Of a stretch of DNA of 64,000 bases, positions 1 through 8,381 are shown in pieces; the stretch's first letter is position 1; each line of letters starts with the position of its first letter. This stretch comes from Thalassovita gelatinovora. Its GTDB lineage: Bacteria; Pseudomonadota; Alphaproteobacteria; Rhodobacterales; Rhodobacteraceae. Under the pieces are notes generated by a model, which was not told the origin of the DNA, did no database searches, and worked only from the letters and a program-made list of their open reading frames with translations. The stretch spans positions 1 through 64,000 of the forward strand of contig NZ_CYSA01000005.1 in assembly GCF_001458355.1 (NCBI RefSeq), in the 5' to 3' direction. A program made the translations under genes and the position numbers.

Positions 1-1
1 C

Positions 2-343
2 CGGCTGGACCTATTTTGGCTACAACCTGCCCTATCATACCACCGCCGGGCACTGTGCCAGCAAAGCTTCGACTGTTCGGCGAAAGCAGCTGCGGCGCTG
101 GTACGGCATGGTGCGGCGCGTGCCTTGGTCACCAATGGCGCCAATCCGGCCAGTGACGGCTGTTCCCAAGGCGTGATCAGTGCACCTCCACCCGAGGTAC
201 TGGTCACACGCATCACGGGCGCCGGGGATACCTTCATGGCCGCTCATATGGCCGCAGAACGCGTTGGCTTGCCGCGTGAACAGGCCTTGCAACGCGCGCT
301 TGTAATCGCCGCGACCTACGTTTCCGGAGAACAACCCGCATGA
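2..343 (+). CDS. PfkB-family carbohydrate kinase, C-terminal fragment (probable pseudouridine kinase)
   Basis: Partial gene cut by the left edge of the window; the frame is open from base 2 to the TGA at 341-343. The readable C-terminal part carries GAGDTF, the second PfkB/ribokinase signature, whose Asp is the catalytic base for sugar phosphorylation. It ends in a 4-bp ATGA overlap with psuG. PfkB kinases next to psuG are usually PsuK, which phosphorylates pseudouridine to pseudouridine 5'-phosphate, the PsuG substrate, so that role is inferred from context. The first 30 or so residues at the edge do not look like a typical PfkB segment, and I cannot tell whether that reflects divergence or a sequence or frame problem. 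Confidence 0.8.
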   Translation, partial: RLDLFWLQPALSYHRRALCQQSFDCSAKAAAALVRHGAARALVTNGANPASDGCSQGVISAPPPEVLVTRITGAGDTFMAAHMAAERVGLPREQALQRALVIAATYVSGEQPA

Positions 344-1245
344 CCCTTGTCCCCGTCCTGTCCCCCGAAGTGGCCGCAGCCAAACAAGCCGGTAGTGCCA
401 TCGTCGCGCTGGAAAGCACCATCATCACCCATGGAATGCCCTTTCCACAAAACCTGAAAACCGCCCGCCGGGTCGAAGCCGAACTGCGCGCGGCCGGGGC
501 AACCCCGGCCACAATCGCCGTGATCGACGGGCAGCTTTGCGCGGGCCTGACCGATACTCAGCTGGAAACACTGGCCCAGGCTCAAGGCGTTGCCAAGCTC
601 AGCCGCGCCGATCTGGCGGCCTGCATGGCCTTGGGGCATACCGGGGCAACAACCGTCGCCGCGACCATGATTGCGGCCCATCTGGCAGGCATCGCCGTAT
701 TTGCCACCGGCGGCATTGGCGGGGTGCATAAGGGGGCCGAGCACAGTTTCGATATATCTGCCGATTTACGCGAACTGTCGCAAACTCCGGTCACCGTGGT
801 CGCCGCCGGGGCTAAAGCGATCCTCGATGTGCCCAAGACGCTGGAAGTGCTGGAAACCTATGGCGTGCCGGTGATCGCCTATGGTCAGCAATCCTTCCCC
901 GCCTTCTGGTCGGCCACATCCGATCTGATCGCGCCGTTGCAGATGGACGATGCCGCCAATATTGCCGCCGCGCACAAGATGCGGGCGCGTCTGGGCCTGC
1001 CCGGTGGCCAGTTGGTCGCCAACCCGATCCCGATCGAAGCCGAAATCCCGCAATCGGTGATGGCCCCGGTGATTGCCCAAGCCACGGCCGAAGCAACGGC
1101 CAAGGGCATCAGCGGCAAGGCGGTCACGCCCTTCCTGCTGCAACGGATTTTCGACCTGACCGAAGGCCGGTCGCTGGACGCCAATATCGCATTGGTGCTG
1201 AACAATGCGCGCCTGGCCGCCGCAATCGCCCGCGAATTGATCTGA
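340..1245 (+). CDS. psuG: Pseudouridine-5'-phosphate glycosidase
   Basis: 301 residues, full length for the family. PsuG reversibly cleaves the C-C glycosidic bond of pseudouridine 5'-phosphate to give uracil and ribose 5-phosphate, in the cytoplasm. The family block ALESTIITHGMPFPQN lies at residues 23-38, GGIGGVHKGAEHSFDIS at 124-140, and the Schiff-base lysine is expected at K159 in AAGAKAILD. The C-terminal NIALVLNNA stretch is also typical. The start overlaps the upstream kinase stop (ATGA), so the two form a pseudouridine salvage operon in which kinase and glycosidase act in sequence. Confidence 0.95.
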   Translation: MTLVPVLSPEVAAAKQAGSAIVALESTIITHGMPFPQNLKTARRVEAELRAAGATPATIAVIDGQLCAGLTDTQLETLAQAQGVAKLSRADLAACMALGHTGATTVAATMIAAHLAGIAVFATGGIGGVHKGAEHSFDISADLRELSQTPVTVVAAGAKAILDVPKTLEVLETYGVPVIAYGQQSFPAFWSATSDLIAPLQMDDAANIAAAHKMRARLGLPGGQLVANPIPIEAEIPQSVMAPVIAQATAEATAKGISGKAVTPFLLQRIFDLTEGRSLDANIALVLNNARLAAAIARELI

Positions 1246-1344
1246 TACCACATCAAGACCAATCCAAACGCCATCGGGTCATTGTGGTAACCGCCCAAAG
1301 CGCCTAGATAGGCGCAACGCCCTTGACCATGCGGTGCTTTCCAA

Positions 1345-2061
1345 ATGACGACCCCTTTCGACGACGAAATTCCACCGCCCCACCGTCCGGGGATGTTTGC
1401 CCGTCTGCGGTCCAGTTTCCTGACCGGGATCGTCGTCATTGCGCCGGTCGGATTGACGATCTGGTTTATTTGGTCGTTTGCCGGCTGGGTAGACAGTTTC
1501 GTTCTGCCGCTGGTGCCCCAAAGGTTTCAGCCGGAAAAATATGTCGGCATCAACCTGCGTGGCGTCGGCATTTTCTTTTTCCTGTTCTTCACCATTCTGG
1601 TCGGTTGGGTTGCCAAGGGGTTGATGGGTCGATCGCTGATCCGGTTCGCGGAATCCTTGGTTCAGCGCATGCCGGTGGTCCGTTCGATCTATTCCGGTGT
1701 CAAACAGATTGCCGAAACCGTGTTCGCCCAGTCTGAACGCAGTTTCGAAAAGGCCTGCATGATCGAATATCCGCGCAAAGGCATCTGGGCCATCGGTTTT
1801 GTTTCGACCGAAGCAAAAGGCGAAGTTGCGGCTCGCGCTGGTCATCCCGATGACGATGATCTGCTCAGCGTTTTTGTTCCGACCACACCAAACCCAACCT
1901 CGGGTTTTTTACTGTATTTCCCGCGTGCGGATGTGATCGAACTCGACATGAGCGTCGAAGACGCCGCCAAATTGGTGATATCGGCCGGTCTGGTCTATCC
2001 CAGCGACAAGAAAAAATCCGGCGACAAGAAACCGCCGAAAACCGAGGTCGGCAAAGCCTAG
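1345..2061 (+). CDS. DUF502 family membrane protein
   Basis: 238 residues. Two strong hydrophobic segments near residues 27-48 and 72-92 are separated by a short loop, followed by a soluble C-terminal domain with the DUF502 (COG2928) pattern RMPVVRSIYSGVKQIAETV. The C-terminal tail is rich in Lys. The family is common in proteobacteria as an inner-membrane protein; its molecular function is not established. The gene stands alone, 99 bp after psuG. Its TAG stop lies in a CTAG tetranucleotide shared with the stop codon of the convergent patatin gene, leaving no room for a terminator between them. Confidence 0.85.
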   Translation: MTTPFDDEIPPPHRPGMFARLRSSFLTGIVVIAPVGLTIWFIWSFAGWVDSFVLPLVPQRFQPEKYVGINLRGVGIFFFLFFTILVGWVAKGLMGRSLIRFAESLVQRMPVVRSIYSGVKQIAETVFAQSERSFEKACMIEYPRKGIWAIGFVSTEAKGEVAARAGHPDDDDLLSVFVPTTPNPTSGFLLYFPRADVIELDMSVEDAAKLVISAGLVYPSDKKKSGDKKPPKTEVGKA

Positions 2062-3095
2062 CCGAACATCGCGTTCAGATCGACGCTGCTGCGGGTGTTC
2101 AGATCGTCGAAATGCGCTTTCAGGAACTGATCGGCCGCCTCGCGCCCCGCCGATTTCAGCTTGAGCAGGACGAACGGGCTGGGCAGCATTTTCGTGCTCA
2201 CCGAAAGTTCATTCATCAACGCATCATCCGCGATCATGTGGATATTCAACCGTGCCATCCCGTGTTTCGGATTTCCGGTCTGGCTTTCCAGTTTCTGCGC
2301 ATAGGAAATCACCCGCAATTCTCGCAACAGCGACGTGTTGAAACTGATTTCATTGATCCGGTTGTTGATCTGTTGCGGCGTGACCGGTATTTCGTCGCGT
2401 TGCAGCGGATTTATATTCACGATCAGAATGTCGTCGGGCAGATCATTTGAAAACAGCGGAAACAGCGCCGGATTACCAGTATAGCCGCCATCCCAATAGG
2501 CCTCGACCTTTCCGGTTTTGCGGTCTTCGATCTCGACCGCCTGAAAGATCGTCGGCAAACAGGACGACGCGAGCAGAACATCGGTCGAAATCTCCTGCCC
2601 CGAAAACACCCGCACCGCACCGCTGCGCACATTGGTGGCCCCGACAAACAAACGCGGCCCGCTGTCACCACAGACCTTGTCATAATCGAATTCCCGCGCC
2701 ACCGGTTCCAACGGATTGCTGTAAAACGGTCCAAACCCATAGGGCGATGTCATCCGGGACAGGGATTCTGCAAATGTGTACGGAAAGGACAATTCCATCG
2801 CCGCATTCAGAAAACCGGCATCGGGAAACAGATCGGCCATCCAACCGGTCATCCGCATGTCCTGAATGGCCCCCAGCCGGGTCCAGAGCCAGTTCAGCCG
2901 CGCTGCAGCCCCTTTTGCCCCGTCTTCAACCCACCCCGCCTTCAACGCCGCCCCGTTCATCGCCCCGGCCGACGTGCCCGAGATCGCGGCGATTTCCAGA
3001 TCAGGCTGCTCCAACAACCGTTCCAGCACGCCCCAGGTAAAGGCACCATGGGCCCCGCCCCCTTGCAAGGCCAGATTGATCCGTTTCTTTGCCAT
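2058..3095 (-). CDS. Patatin-like phospholipase family protein
   Basis: 345 residues with a patatin catalytic fold. The oxyanion-hole glycines are in QGGGAHG (residues 11-17), the nucleophile Ser42 is in GTSAG, and the dyad Asp202 is in DGGYTGN. It is expected to hydrolyse acyl ester bonds in lipids. No signal peptide or membrane helix is evident, so it is probably cytoplasmic. It lies 83 bp downstream of bdhA on the same strand. Patatin-like proteins beside 3-hydroxybutyrate dehydrogenase suggest a role in polyhydroxybutyrate or lipid turnover, which is inference from context. It is clearly different from the shorter RssA-like patatin at 21-22 kb. Confidence 0.9.
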   Translation of the reverse strand: MAKKRINLALQGGGAHGAFTWGVLERLLEQPDLEIAAISGTSAGAMNGAALKAGWVEDGAKGAAARLNWLWTRLGAIQDMRMTGWMADLFPDAGFLNAAMELSFPYTFAESLSRMTSPYGFGPFYSNPLEPVAREFDYDKVCGDSGPRLFVGATNVRSGAVRVFSGQEISTDVLLASSCLPTIFQAVEIEDRKTGKVEAYWDGGYTGNPALFPLFSNDLPDDILIVNINPLQRDEIPVTPQQINNRINEISFNTSLLRELRVISYAQKLESQTGNPKHGMARLNIHMIADDALMNELSVSTKMLPSPFVLLKLKSAGREAADQFLKAHFDDLNTRSSVDLNAMFG

Positions 3096-3178
3096 TTGAT
3101 CTTCCTGCCCCTGGCTCTGCCAGTTTTATTTTATGCGATTGCACCCGGCCGGACCATTCCGCCGCCGGGTGCATCCAT

Positions 3179-3952
3179 TCAAAGCGCGGTCCAGCCACCA
3201 TCGACGCTGATCGTGGTGCCGGTGATCTGCGCAGCCGCGTCGGAACACAGGAACACCGTGGTGCCGCCCAACTGTTCCACCGTGGCAAATTCGCGGCTCG
3301 GCTGGCGTTCCAGCATGACCTTCTTGATCACCTCATCCCGACCCATGCCGTATTTTTCCATCGTGTCGGGAATTTGCGCTTCGACCAACGGTGTTAAAAC
3401 ATAGCCCGGACAGATCGCATTGCAGGTGATCGGATCTTCTGCGGTTTCCAGCGCGGTCACTTTGCTCAGCCCGACCACCCCGTGCTTGGCCGCAACATAG
3501 GCCGATTTGAACGGCGACGCAGTCAGCCCGTGCGCCGAGGCGATGTTGACCACCCTGCCCCAGCCCGCTTTGCGCATCATCGGCAAGGCTACGGCGGTGG
3601 TATGAAACACCGACGACATATTGATCGCAACGATCGCATCCCATTTTTCCACCGGGAAATCTTCGATCGGGGCTACATGCTGAATACCGGCGTTATTGAC
3701 CAAGATATCGCAGGTCCCGGCCTGTTCGATCAGCGCCCGGCAGTCGGCGGATTTCGACATATCCGCCTGAATGTAGCGGGCCATCACACCGAATTCTTCT
3801 GCGACCTGCTGTGCCAGCGCATGATCTTCCTCCCGGTCGGTGAAGGAATTCAACATGATATCCGCCCCTGCCCGCGCCAGTTCCCGCGCCACGCCCAGAC
3901 CGATGCCGGAATTCGACCCGGTGACAACCGCAGTCTTGCCTTTCAATGCCAT
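3179..3952 (-). CDS. bdhA: 3-hydroxybutyrate dehydrogenase (SDR family)
   Basis: 257 residues, a classical short-chain dehydrogenase. The NAD-binding motif TGSNSGIG is at 11-18, NNAG at 86-89, and the catalytic Ser139, Tyr152 and Lys156 are in SAHGLTASPFKSAYVAAKHG. The overall sequence, including IQHVAPIEDFPVEKWD and the end VDGGWTAL, matches the BdhA subgroup, which interconverts (R)-3-hydroxybutyrate and acetoacetate in PHB and ketone body use. A ribosome site AGGAGG lies upstream of the ATG. A rho-independent terminator facing the same way sits about 80 bp ahead of the start (4031-4058), so an attenuated leader is possible. Confidence 0.93.
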   Translation of the reverse strand: MALKGKTAVVTGSNSGIGLGVARELARAGADIMLNSFTDREEDHALAQQVAEEFGVMARYIQADMSKSADCRALIEQAGTCDILVNNAGIQHVAPIEDFPVEKWDAIVAINMSSVFHTTAVALPMMRKAGWGRVVNIASAHGLTASPFKSAYVAAKHGVVGLSKVTALETAEDPITCNAICPGYVLTPLVEAQIPDTMEKYGMGRDEVIKKVMLERQPSREFATVEQLGGTTVFLCSDAAAQITGTTISVDGGWTAL

Positions 3953-4030
3953 GACCTTCAGATCCTCCTGTCATTATGCATCCGCAGCATACATGACCAA
4001 AACGGCGCTGGCGATTAGGTGAAACTACGA

Positions 4031-4058
4031 AAAAAAACGCCGGCACGAAGCCGGCGTT
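4031..4058 (-). terminator. Rho-independent terminator with no coding gene in front of it
   Basis: Perfect 9-bp stem AACGCCGGC / GCCGGCGTT with a 5-base loop (4036-4058). Read on the minus strand it is followed by seven T residues. The only gene upstream in that direction is the divergent solute-binding protein on the opposite strand, so this terminator either ends a short non-coding transcript or acts as an attenuator in the bdhA leader. Confidence 0.75.
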
Positions 4059-4150
4059 AAGTTATTGAGGCAGGTTTCATACAGGCAAGAAACCTATCGA
4101 GCAGTGATCCCTTTATAAGCCTTCCCGGCCTCGCTTCCAAGCTAAAAAAT
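4031..4150 (-). ncRNA. Candidate small RNA or attenuated leader upstream of bdhA
   Basis: This minus-strand stretch ends in a strong intrinsic terminator, yet contains no ORF longer than a few codons and has no gene upstream in its direction. That arrangement is typical of a stand-alone sRNA or a leader RNA whose transcription can stop before bdhA. I do not recognise a known RNA family in it, and I see no convincing -35/-10 pair, so the 5' end near 4150 is a guess. Confidence 0.3.
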
Positions 4151-4219
4151 TGAATTGGGCTGAATCCACCGATAGGCTAAGTGATAAGAAACAAAGGGCT
4201 GAGCAGGATTGTTGCCAAA

Positions 4220-6034
4220 ATGCGACCACTGATTTTCCAACCGCTGAGACGACTGGGTTGCGCTTTCGCGCTTGTTTTGCTGGGTTCCGCGCTTACCGCT
4301 GACCCGGTGCATGGAATCGCCATGTATGGCGAACCGGCGCTGGCAGCGAATTTTCAAAATTTACCCTACGCCAATCCCAATGCCCCCAAAGGCGGCCGCC
4401 TGATCGAAGGAACCACGGGAGGATTCGATTCGTTGAACCCGTTCATCCGCAAAGGCACCGCCCCCTGGATGCAGCGATTCCTTTGTTTCGAATCACTTAT
4501 GGGGCGAAACTGGGACGAACCGTTTTCACTTTACGGGCTGCTCGCCGAATCGATCGAAGTGCCCGAGGACCGTTCTTGGGTCGCATTCACCCTGCGCCCC
4601 GAGGCCCGGTTTTCCGATGGCAGCCCGGTCACCATCGAAGACGTGATCTGGTCGTTTGAAACCCTCGGCACCGAAGGTCACCCCCGCTATCTTGGCTTTC
4701 ACAACAAAATCGACAAGATCGAACAGACCGGGCCACAGTCGCTGAAGATCAGCTTCAACACCGAAGACCGTGAATTGGCGTTGATCGCGGGACTGCGCCC
4801 GATCCTGAAAAAAGCACAATGGCAGGATCGGGATTTCGCCGCCTCTTCCCTGCATGACATCCCGGTCGGGTCAGCCCCTTACGTGGTCGGTGATTACGAA
4901 CAGGGCCGCTTCGTCAGCTTCCGCCGAAACCCTGATTACTGGGGCAAGGATCTGCCATTGCGCCGGGGCACTGCCAACCTTGATGAAATACGGTTGGAAT
5001 TTTTTGGCGATGACAGCGTCATGTTCGAAGCGTTCAAGGCCGGTATCCTGACAGCCCATCGCGAATTCAACGCCGAAAAATGGGCCGCGCAGTATGATTT
5101 CCCTGCCATTACCTCCGGCAAGGTGGTGACGTCGGAAATCCGCCATCAGCGCCCCACCGGTATCACAGGTTACGCGATGAATGCCCGGCGCGGGCCGTTT
5201 TCCGATTGGCGGGTGCGGCAGGCGATGCTGCTGGCGTTCAATTTTCCCTATATCAACGCCACCGTGACCGGCGACCGTCAAAGCCGCATCACCTCGTATT
5301 TTTCCAATTCCGAACTGGGATTGCGACCGGGCCCGGCAGACGGCAAGGTCCGCGACCTGCTGCTGCCATTCGCAAACATCCTGCTGCCCGGCACACTGGA
5401 AGGCCTCGATCTGCCCAAGGGCGATGCCTCGCCGCGCAATCGTGGTGATCTGCGCAAGGCGGTAAAACTGCTGGAACAGGCGGGCTGGACGGTGCGGGAC
5501 GGACAATTGGTCGATGCTGGCGGTGCCCCGCTGCGGTTCGAAATCCTGCTGCGCCAGGGTGATCATGGCGGTCAGGCGGTGATGTCGATCTATCGTCAAG
5601 CACTGCAACGACTCGGCATCGATATGACGATCACCACCGTCGACAACGCCCAATACGCCGCCCGCGAAAGAAATCAGGATTTCGACATGATCCCGATCCG
5701 CCGCGATCTGTCGCTGAGCCCGGGCAACGAACAACGTCTCTACTGGGGCAGCGCGGCGGCCGATGCCGAAGGGTCGCGCAATCTGCCCGGCATCAAACAC
5801 CCCGCCATCGACGCGATGATCGACACCATGCTACAAGCAACTGATCGGCAGGATTTCATCGCCGCGACGCGTGCGCTGGATCGGCTGCTGACTGCCGGAC
5901 GCTACGTGATCCCGATCTGGGGCTTCGGCCCCGACCGCATCGCCCATGACGCATCGCTCGCCTATCCCGATACCGTTCCGATCTATGGTGCACGCTATAC
6001 TTGGATGCCGGAACTGTGGTGGTCGGACAACTAG
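4220..6034 (+). CDS. Extracellular solute-binding protein, family 5 (YejA-like)
   Basis: 604 residues from the ATG at 4220, chosen because it gives a normal signal peptide (RPLIFQPLRRLG, hydrophobic core, cleavage near residue 26); an in-frame GTG at 4181 would add 13 residues. The protein matches SBP_bac_5, with MYGEPALAANFQNLPYANP, PRYLGFH and a C-terminal WMPELWW typical of the YejA branch. It should bind peptides or related compounds in the periplasm for an ABC importer. No permease or ATPase genes lie nearby, so it is an orphan binding protein that must work with a transporter encoded elsewhere. Confidence 0.88.
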   Translation: MRPLIFQPLRRLGCAFALVLLGSALTADPVHGIAMYGEPALAANFQNLPYANPNAPKGGRLIEGTTGGFDSLNPFIRKGTAPWMQRFLCFESLMGRNWDEPFSLYGLLAESIEVPEDRSWVAFTLRPEARFSDGSPVTIEDVIWSFETLGTEGHPRYLGFHNKIDKIEQTGPQSLKISFNTEDRELALIAGLRPILKKAQWQDRDFAASSLHDIPVGSAPYVVGDYEQGRFVSFRRNPDYWGKDLPLRRGTANLDEIRLEFFGDDSVMFEAFKAGILTAHREFNAEKWAAQYDFPAITSGKVVTSEIRHQRPTGITGYAMNARRGPFSDWRVRQAMLLAFNFPYINATVTGDRQSRITSYFSNSELGLRPGPADGKVRDLLLPFANILLPGTLEGLDLPKGDASPRNRGDLRKAVKLLEQAGWTVRDGQLVDAGGAPLRFEILLRQGDHGGQAVMSIYRQALQRLGIDMTITTVDNAQYAARERNQDFDMIPIRRDLSLSPGNEQRLYWGSAAADAEGSRNLPGIKHPAIDAMIDTMLQATDRQDFIAATRALDRLLTAGRYVIPIWGFGPDRIAHDASLAYPDTVPIYGARYTWMPELWWSDN

Positions 6035-6098
6035 GAATTCATCGTTCCCAAAATATTCAAACCGATGTCAATCCTGAGACAAAATCCGGGGCCGAAAA

Positions 6099-6725
6099 TC
6101 AACTCAGTGACGTGACCCACAGGATCAACGCATCGTCCTGACTGACCGACACCACGTTGTGGCCCATGGTCGCGTCGTAATAGGCGCTGTCGCCACGGCG
6201 CATTTCGACCGGTTCATAAAATTCGGTATAAAGCCGTATCACCCCGGTCAGCACGTACAGAAACTCTTCGCCATCATGACGGACCCAGCCGTCGAATTCT
6301 TCCATCGATCGCGCCCGCACCCGGGCGCGATAGGGCAGCATCTGTTTCTTGGTCAAGGCCGAGGCCAGCAATTCATGCTCATAGGTGACGGTGGCCTGCG
6401 CAACGCCTTCCTCTGCCCGGGTCACCGCCATGCGACCGTTCACCTTTTCACGACTTGGCGGGGTGAACAGCTGCGGCACAGTAATTTCCAGCCCGGTCGC
6501 CAGCTTTTTCAGCGCCTCATAGGTTGGCGACATCTGGCCGTTTTCAATCTTCGACAGGGTGGAGCGCGCCAATCCCGCCTGACCTGCCGCCTGTTCCAAA
6601 GTCAGCCCGCGCGATTTGCGCAGCTCACGCACCCGCGTGGGCAGGTCCAGCGGTTCCGGTGCCGTCTCGGGCCCGCATTCGCGGGCAATACGGATCAGGG
6701 ATTTTGGATCTCGATCTTCCGTCAT
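6099..6725 (-). CDS. XRE-family transcriptional regulator with C-terminal cupin domain
   Basis: 208 residues. A helix-turn-helix at about residues 30-84 (RVRELRKSRGLTLEQAAGQ, then ARSTLSKIENGQMSPTYEAL) is followed by a cupin_2 sensor domain at about 130-205 (DGEEFLYVLTGVIRLYTEF, RRGDSAYYDATMGH). This PuuR/SutR-like architecture usually senses a small molecule and represses adjacent metabolic genes. It is divergent from the acyl-CoA synthetase gene with only 62 bp between the starts, so that gene is the likely target along with its own promoter. Confidence 0.9.
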   Translation of the reverse strand: MTEDRDPKSLIRIARECGPETAPEPLDLPTRVRELRKSRGLTLEQAAGQAGLARSTLSKIENGQMSPTYEALKKLATGLEITVPQLFTPPSREKVNGRMAVTRAEEGVAQATVTYEHELLASALTKKQMLPYRARVRARSMEEFDGWVRHDGEEFLYVLTGVIRLYTEFYEPVEMRRGDSAYYDATMGHNVVSVSQDDALILWVTSLS

Positions 6726-6787
6726 ACGGCTTTCATAGCAGCACCGCGATTTCTTGCAACGGGCGGCAGCTGTGTTTAAATCACCTC

Positions 6788-8317
6788 ATGATCTCGATTT
6801 TTGACGAAGGCGCCCCCGCGCCCTGCCCCGACACGTTCAACCTGACCGCCCATGTTCTGGCCCATGCCGATGATCTGCCTGACAAGATCGCGCTTGCCGT
6901 GCTGTCACCAACCGGGTCGGACCGGTGGAGCTATGCCAAACTACAAGCTGCGGTGCTTGGCACCGGTACCGGGTTGCTGCAAAAGGGTTTCAATCCGGGC
7001 GATATCCTGTTGATGCGGCTTGGAAATACGGTTGAATTCCCGATTACCTATCTGGCTGCAATCGCGGTCGGTCTGGTGCCGGTGCCGACCTCGTCGATGT
7101 TGACCGCGCCGGAAGTTGCAAAAATGGTGGCGCAACTATCACCGGCAGGCATTTTACATGACGCCGGTGTCGCCTGTCCGAACGATACCGGGTTGCCGGT
7201 GATCGATACCGCTGAATTGCTGGCAATGCGCGATCTGCCGCCCGCCGATTACGCGATGGGTGATCCGAACCGGCTGGCCTATATCATCTACACTTCGGGC
7301 ACCTCGGGCAATCCGCGCGCGGTCTGTCACGCACATCGCGCGATCTGGGCCAGGCAAATGATGCATGACGGCTGGTACGGGTTGCACCAATCCGACCGGC
7401 TGCTGCATGCAGGCGCGTTCAACTGGACCTTTACTTTGGGCACCGGGTTGATGGACCCGTGGAGCGTCGGCGCAACCGCTCTGATCCCCGCCAAGGACGT
7501 CCCGATCGAGGCATTACCGCTGCTGTTAAAACGTCATGATGCGACTATTTTTGCTGCAGCACCGGGTGTTTACAGAAAACTCCTAAACCATCACGAAAAT
7601 CTCGATCTGCCCAAATTGCGGCATGGATTAGCCGCGGGGGAAAAGCTGTCCACTGCCCTTTGCGACCATTGGCGCAGAGCCACCGGCACAGAGATTTTCG
7701 AAGCCTACGGCATGTCGGAATGTTCCACGTTCATTTCCGCCAGCCCCGACCGGCCCGCCACGGACGGATCGCTGGGCCGCCCGCAAAAGGGCCGCCGCAT
7801 CGCCATTCTGGGCCCCGATGGTCCCGTCGAACGCGGCGAGGAAGGCACCATCGCCATCGATCGCAACGATCCCGGTTTGATGCTGGGATATTACGGCGCC
7901 CAAGAAGAAACCGAAGCCCGTTTTCAAGGTGATTGGTTCATGACCGGCGATCACGGCACGATGCGCACTGACGGGCAGATCGATTATGCCGGGCGGGGGG
8001 ATGATATGATGAATGCCGGCGGTTACCGTGTTTCCCCCTTGGAGGTCGAAACCGTGCTGCATCACTGCCCCGGCATCCGCGACATCGGTGTTACCGATGT
8101 CGAAATCAAGCAAGATACCAGTATCGTCGTGGCCTTCTATACCGCCGATGCCACCTTGCCCGAGGACGCACTGAACGCCTTCGCACAACAAAACCTGGCC
8201 CGGTATAAACAACCGCGCGCCTGGGTCCGGCTGGACAGCCTGCCGACCAATCCCAACGGCAAGCTGTCGCGCAAAGCCCTGAAACCGCTGTTTTTACCCA
8301 CCAAGCAACCTGATTGA
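6788..8317 (+). CDS. AMP-dependent acyl-CoA synthetase/ligase
   Basis: 509 residues from the ATG at 6788; the longer open frame reaching back to 6524 overlaps the divergent regulator and is not used. ANL-superfamily motifs are present: YTSGTSGNPRA at 168-178, EAYGMSECS, GDWFMTGDHG, GGYRVSP and the catalytic C-terminal lysine in NPNGKLSRKALK. The phosphate loop ends in PRA where most members have PKG, a mild deviation. The sequence is closest in style to benzoate/medium-chain acyl-CoA ligases, but the substrate cannot be read from it. It is likely controlled by the divergent XRE-cupin regulator. Confidence 0.88.
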   Translation: MISIFDEGAPAPCPDTFNLTAHVLAHADDLPDKIALAVLSPTGSDRWSYAKLQAAVLGTGTGLLQKGFNPGDILLMRLGNTVEFPITYLAAIAVGLVPVPTSSMLTAPEVAKMVAQLSPAGILHDAGVACPNDTGLPVIDTAELLAMRDLPPADYAMGDPNRLAYIIYTSGTSGNPRAVCHAHRAIWARQMMHDGWYGLHQSDRLLHAGAFNWTFTLGTGLMDPWSVGATALIPAKDVPIEALPLLLKRHDATIFAAAPGVYRKLLNHHENLDLPKLRHGLAAGEKLSTALCDHWRRATGTEIFEAYGMSECSTFISASPDRPATDGSLGRPQKGRRIAILGPDGPVERGEEGTIAIDRNDPGLMLGYYGAQEETEARFQGDWFMTGDHGTMRTDGQIDYAGRGDDMMNAGGYRVSPLEVETVLHHCPGIRDIGVTDVEIKQDTSIVVAFYTADATLPEDALNAFAQQNLARYKQPRAWVRLDSLPTNPNGKLSRKALKPLFLPTKQPD

Positions 8318-8381
8318 ACCGCCTGCCCCTTTCCAAAGGCTGCAATTCGCCCTAGTTGAGGGCGCATAACAAAGGACGTGA

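Noticed and set aside
4871-5800. 309-codon open frame on the minus strand
   Set aside because: Antisense to the solute-binding protein gene and without any recognisable family pattern.
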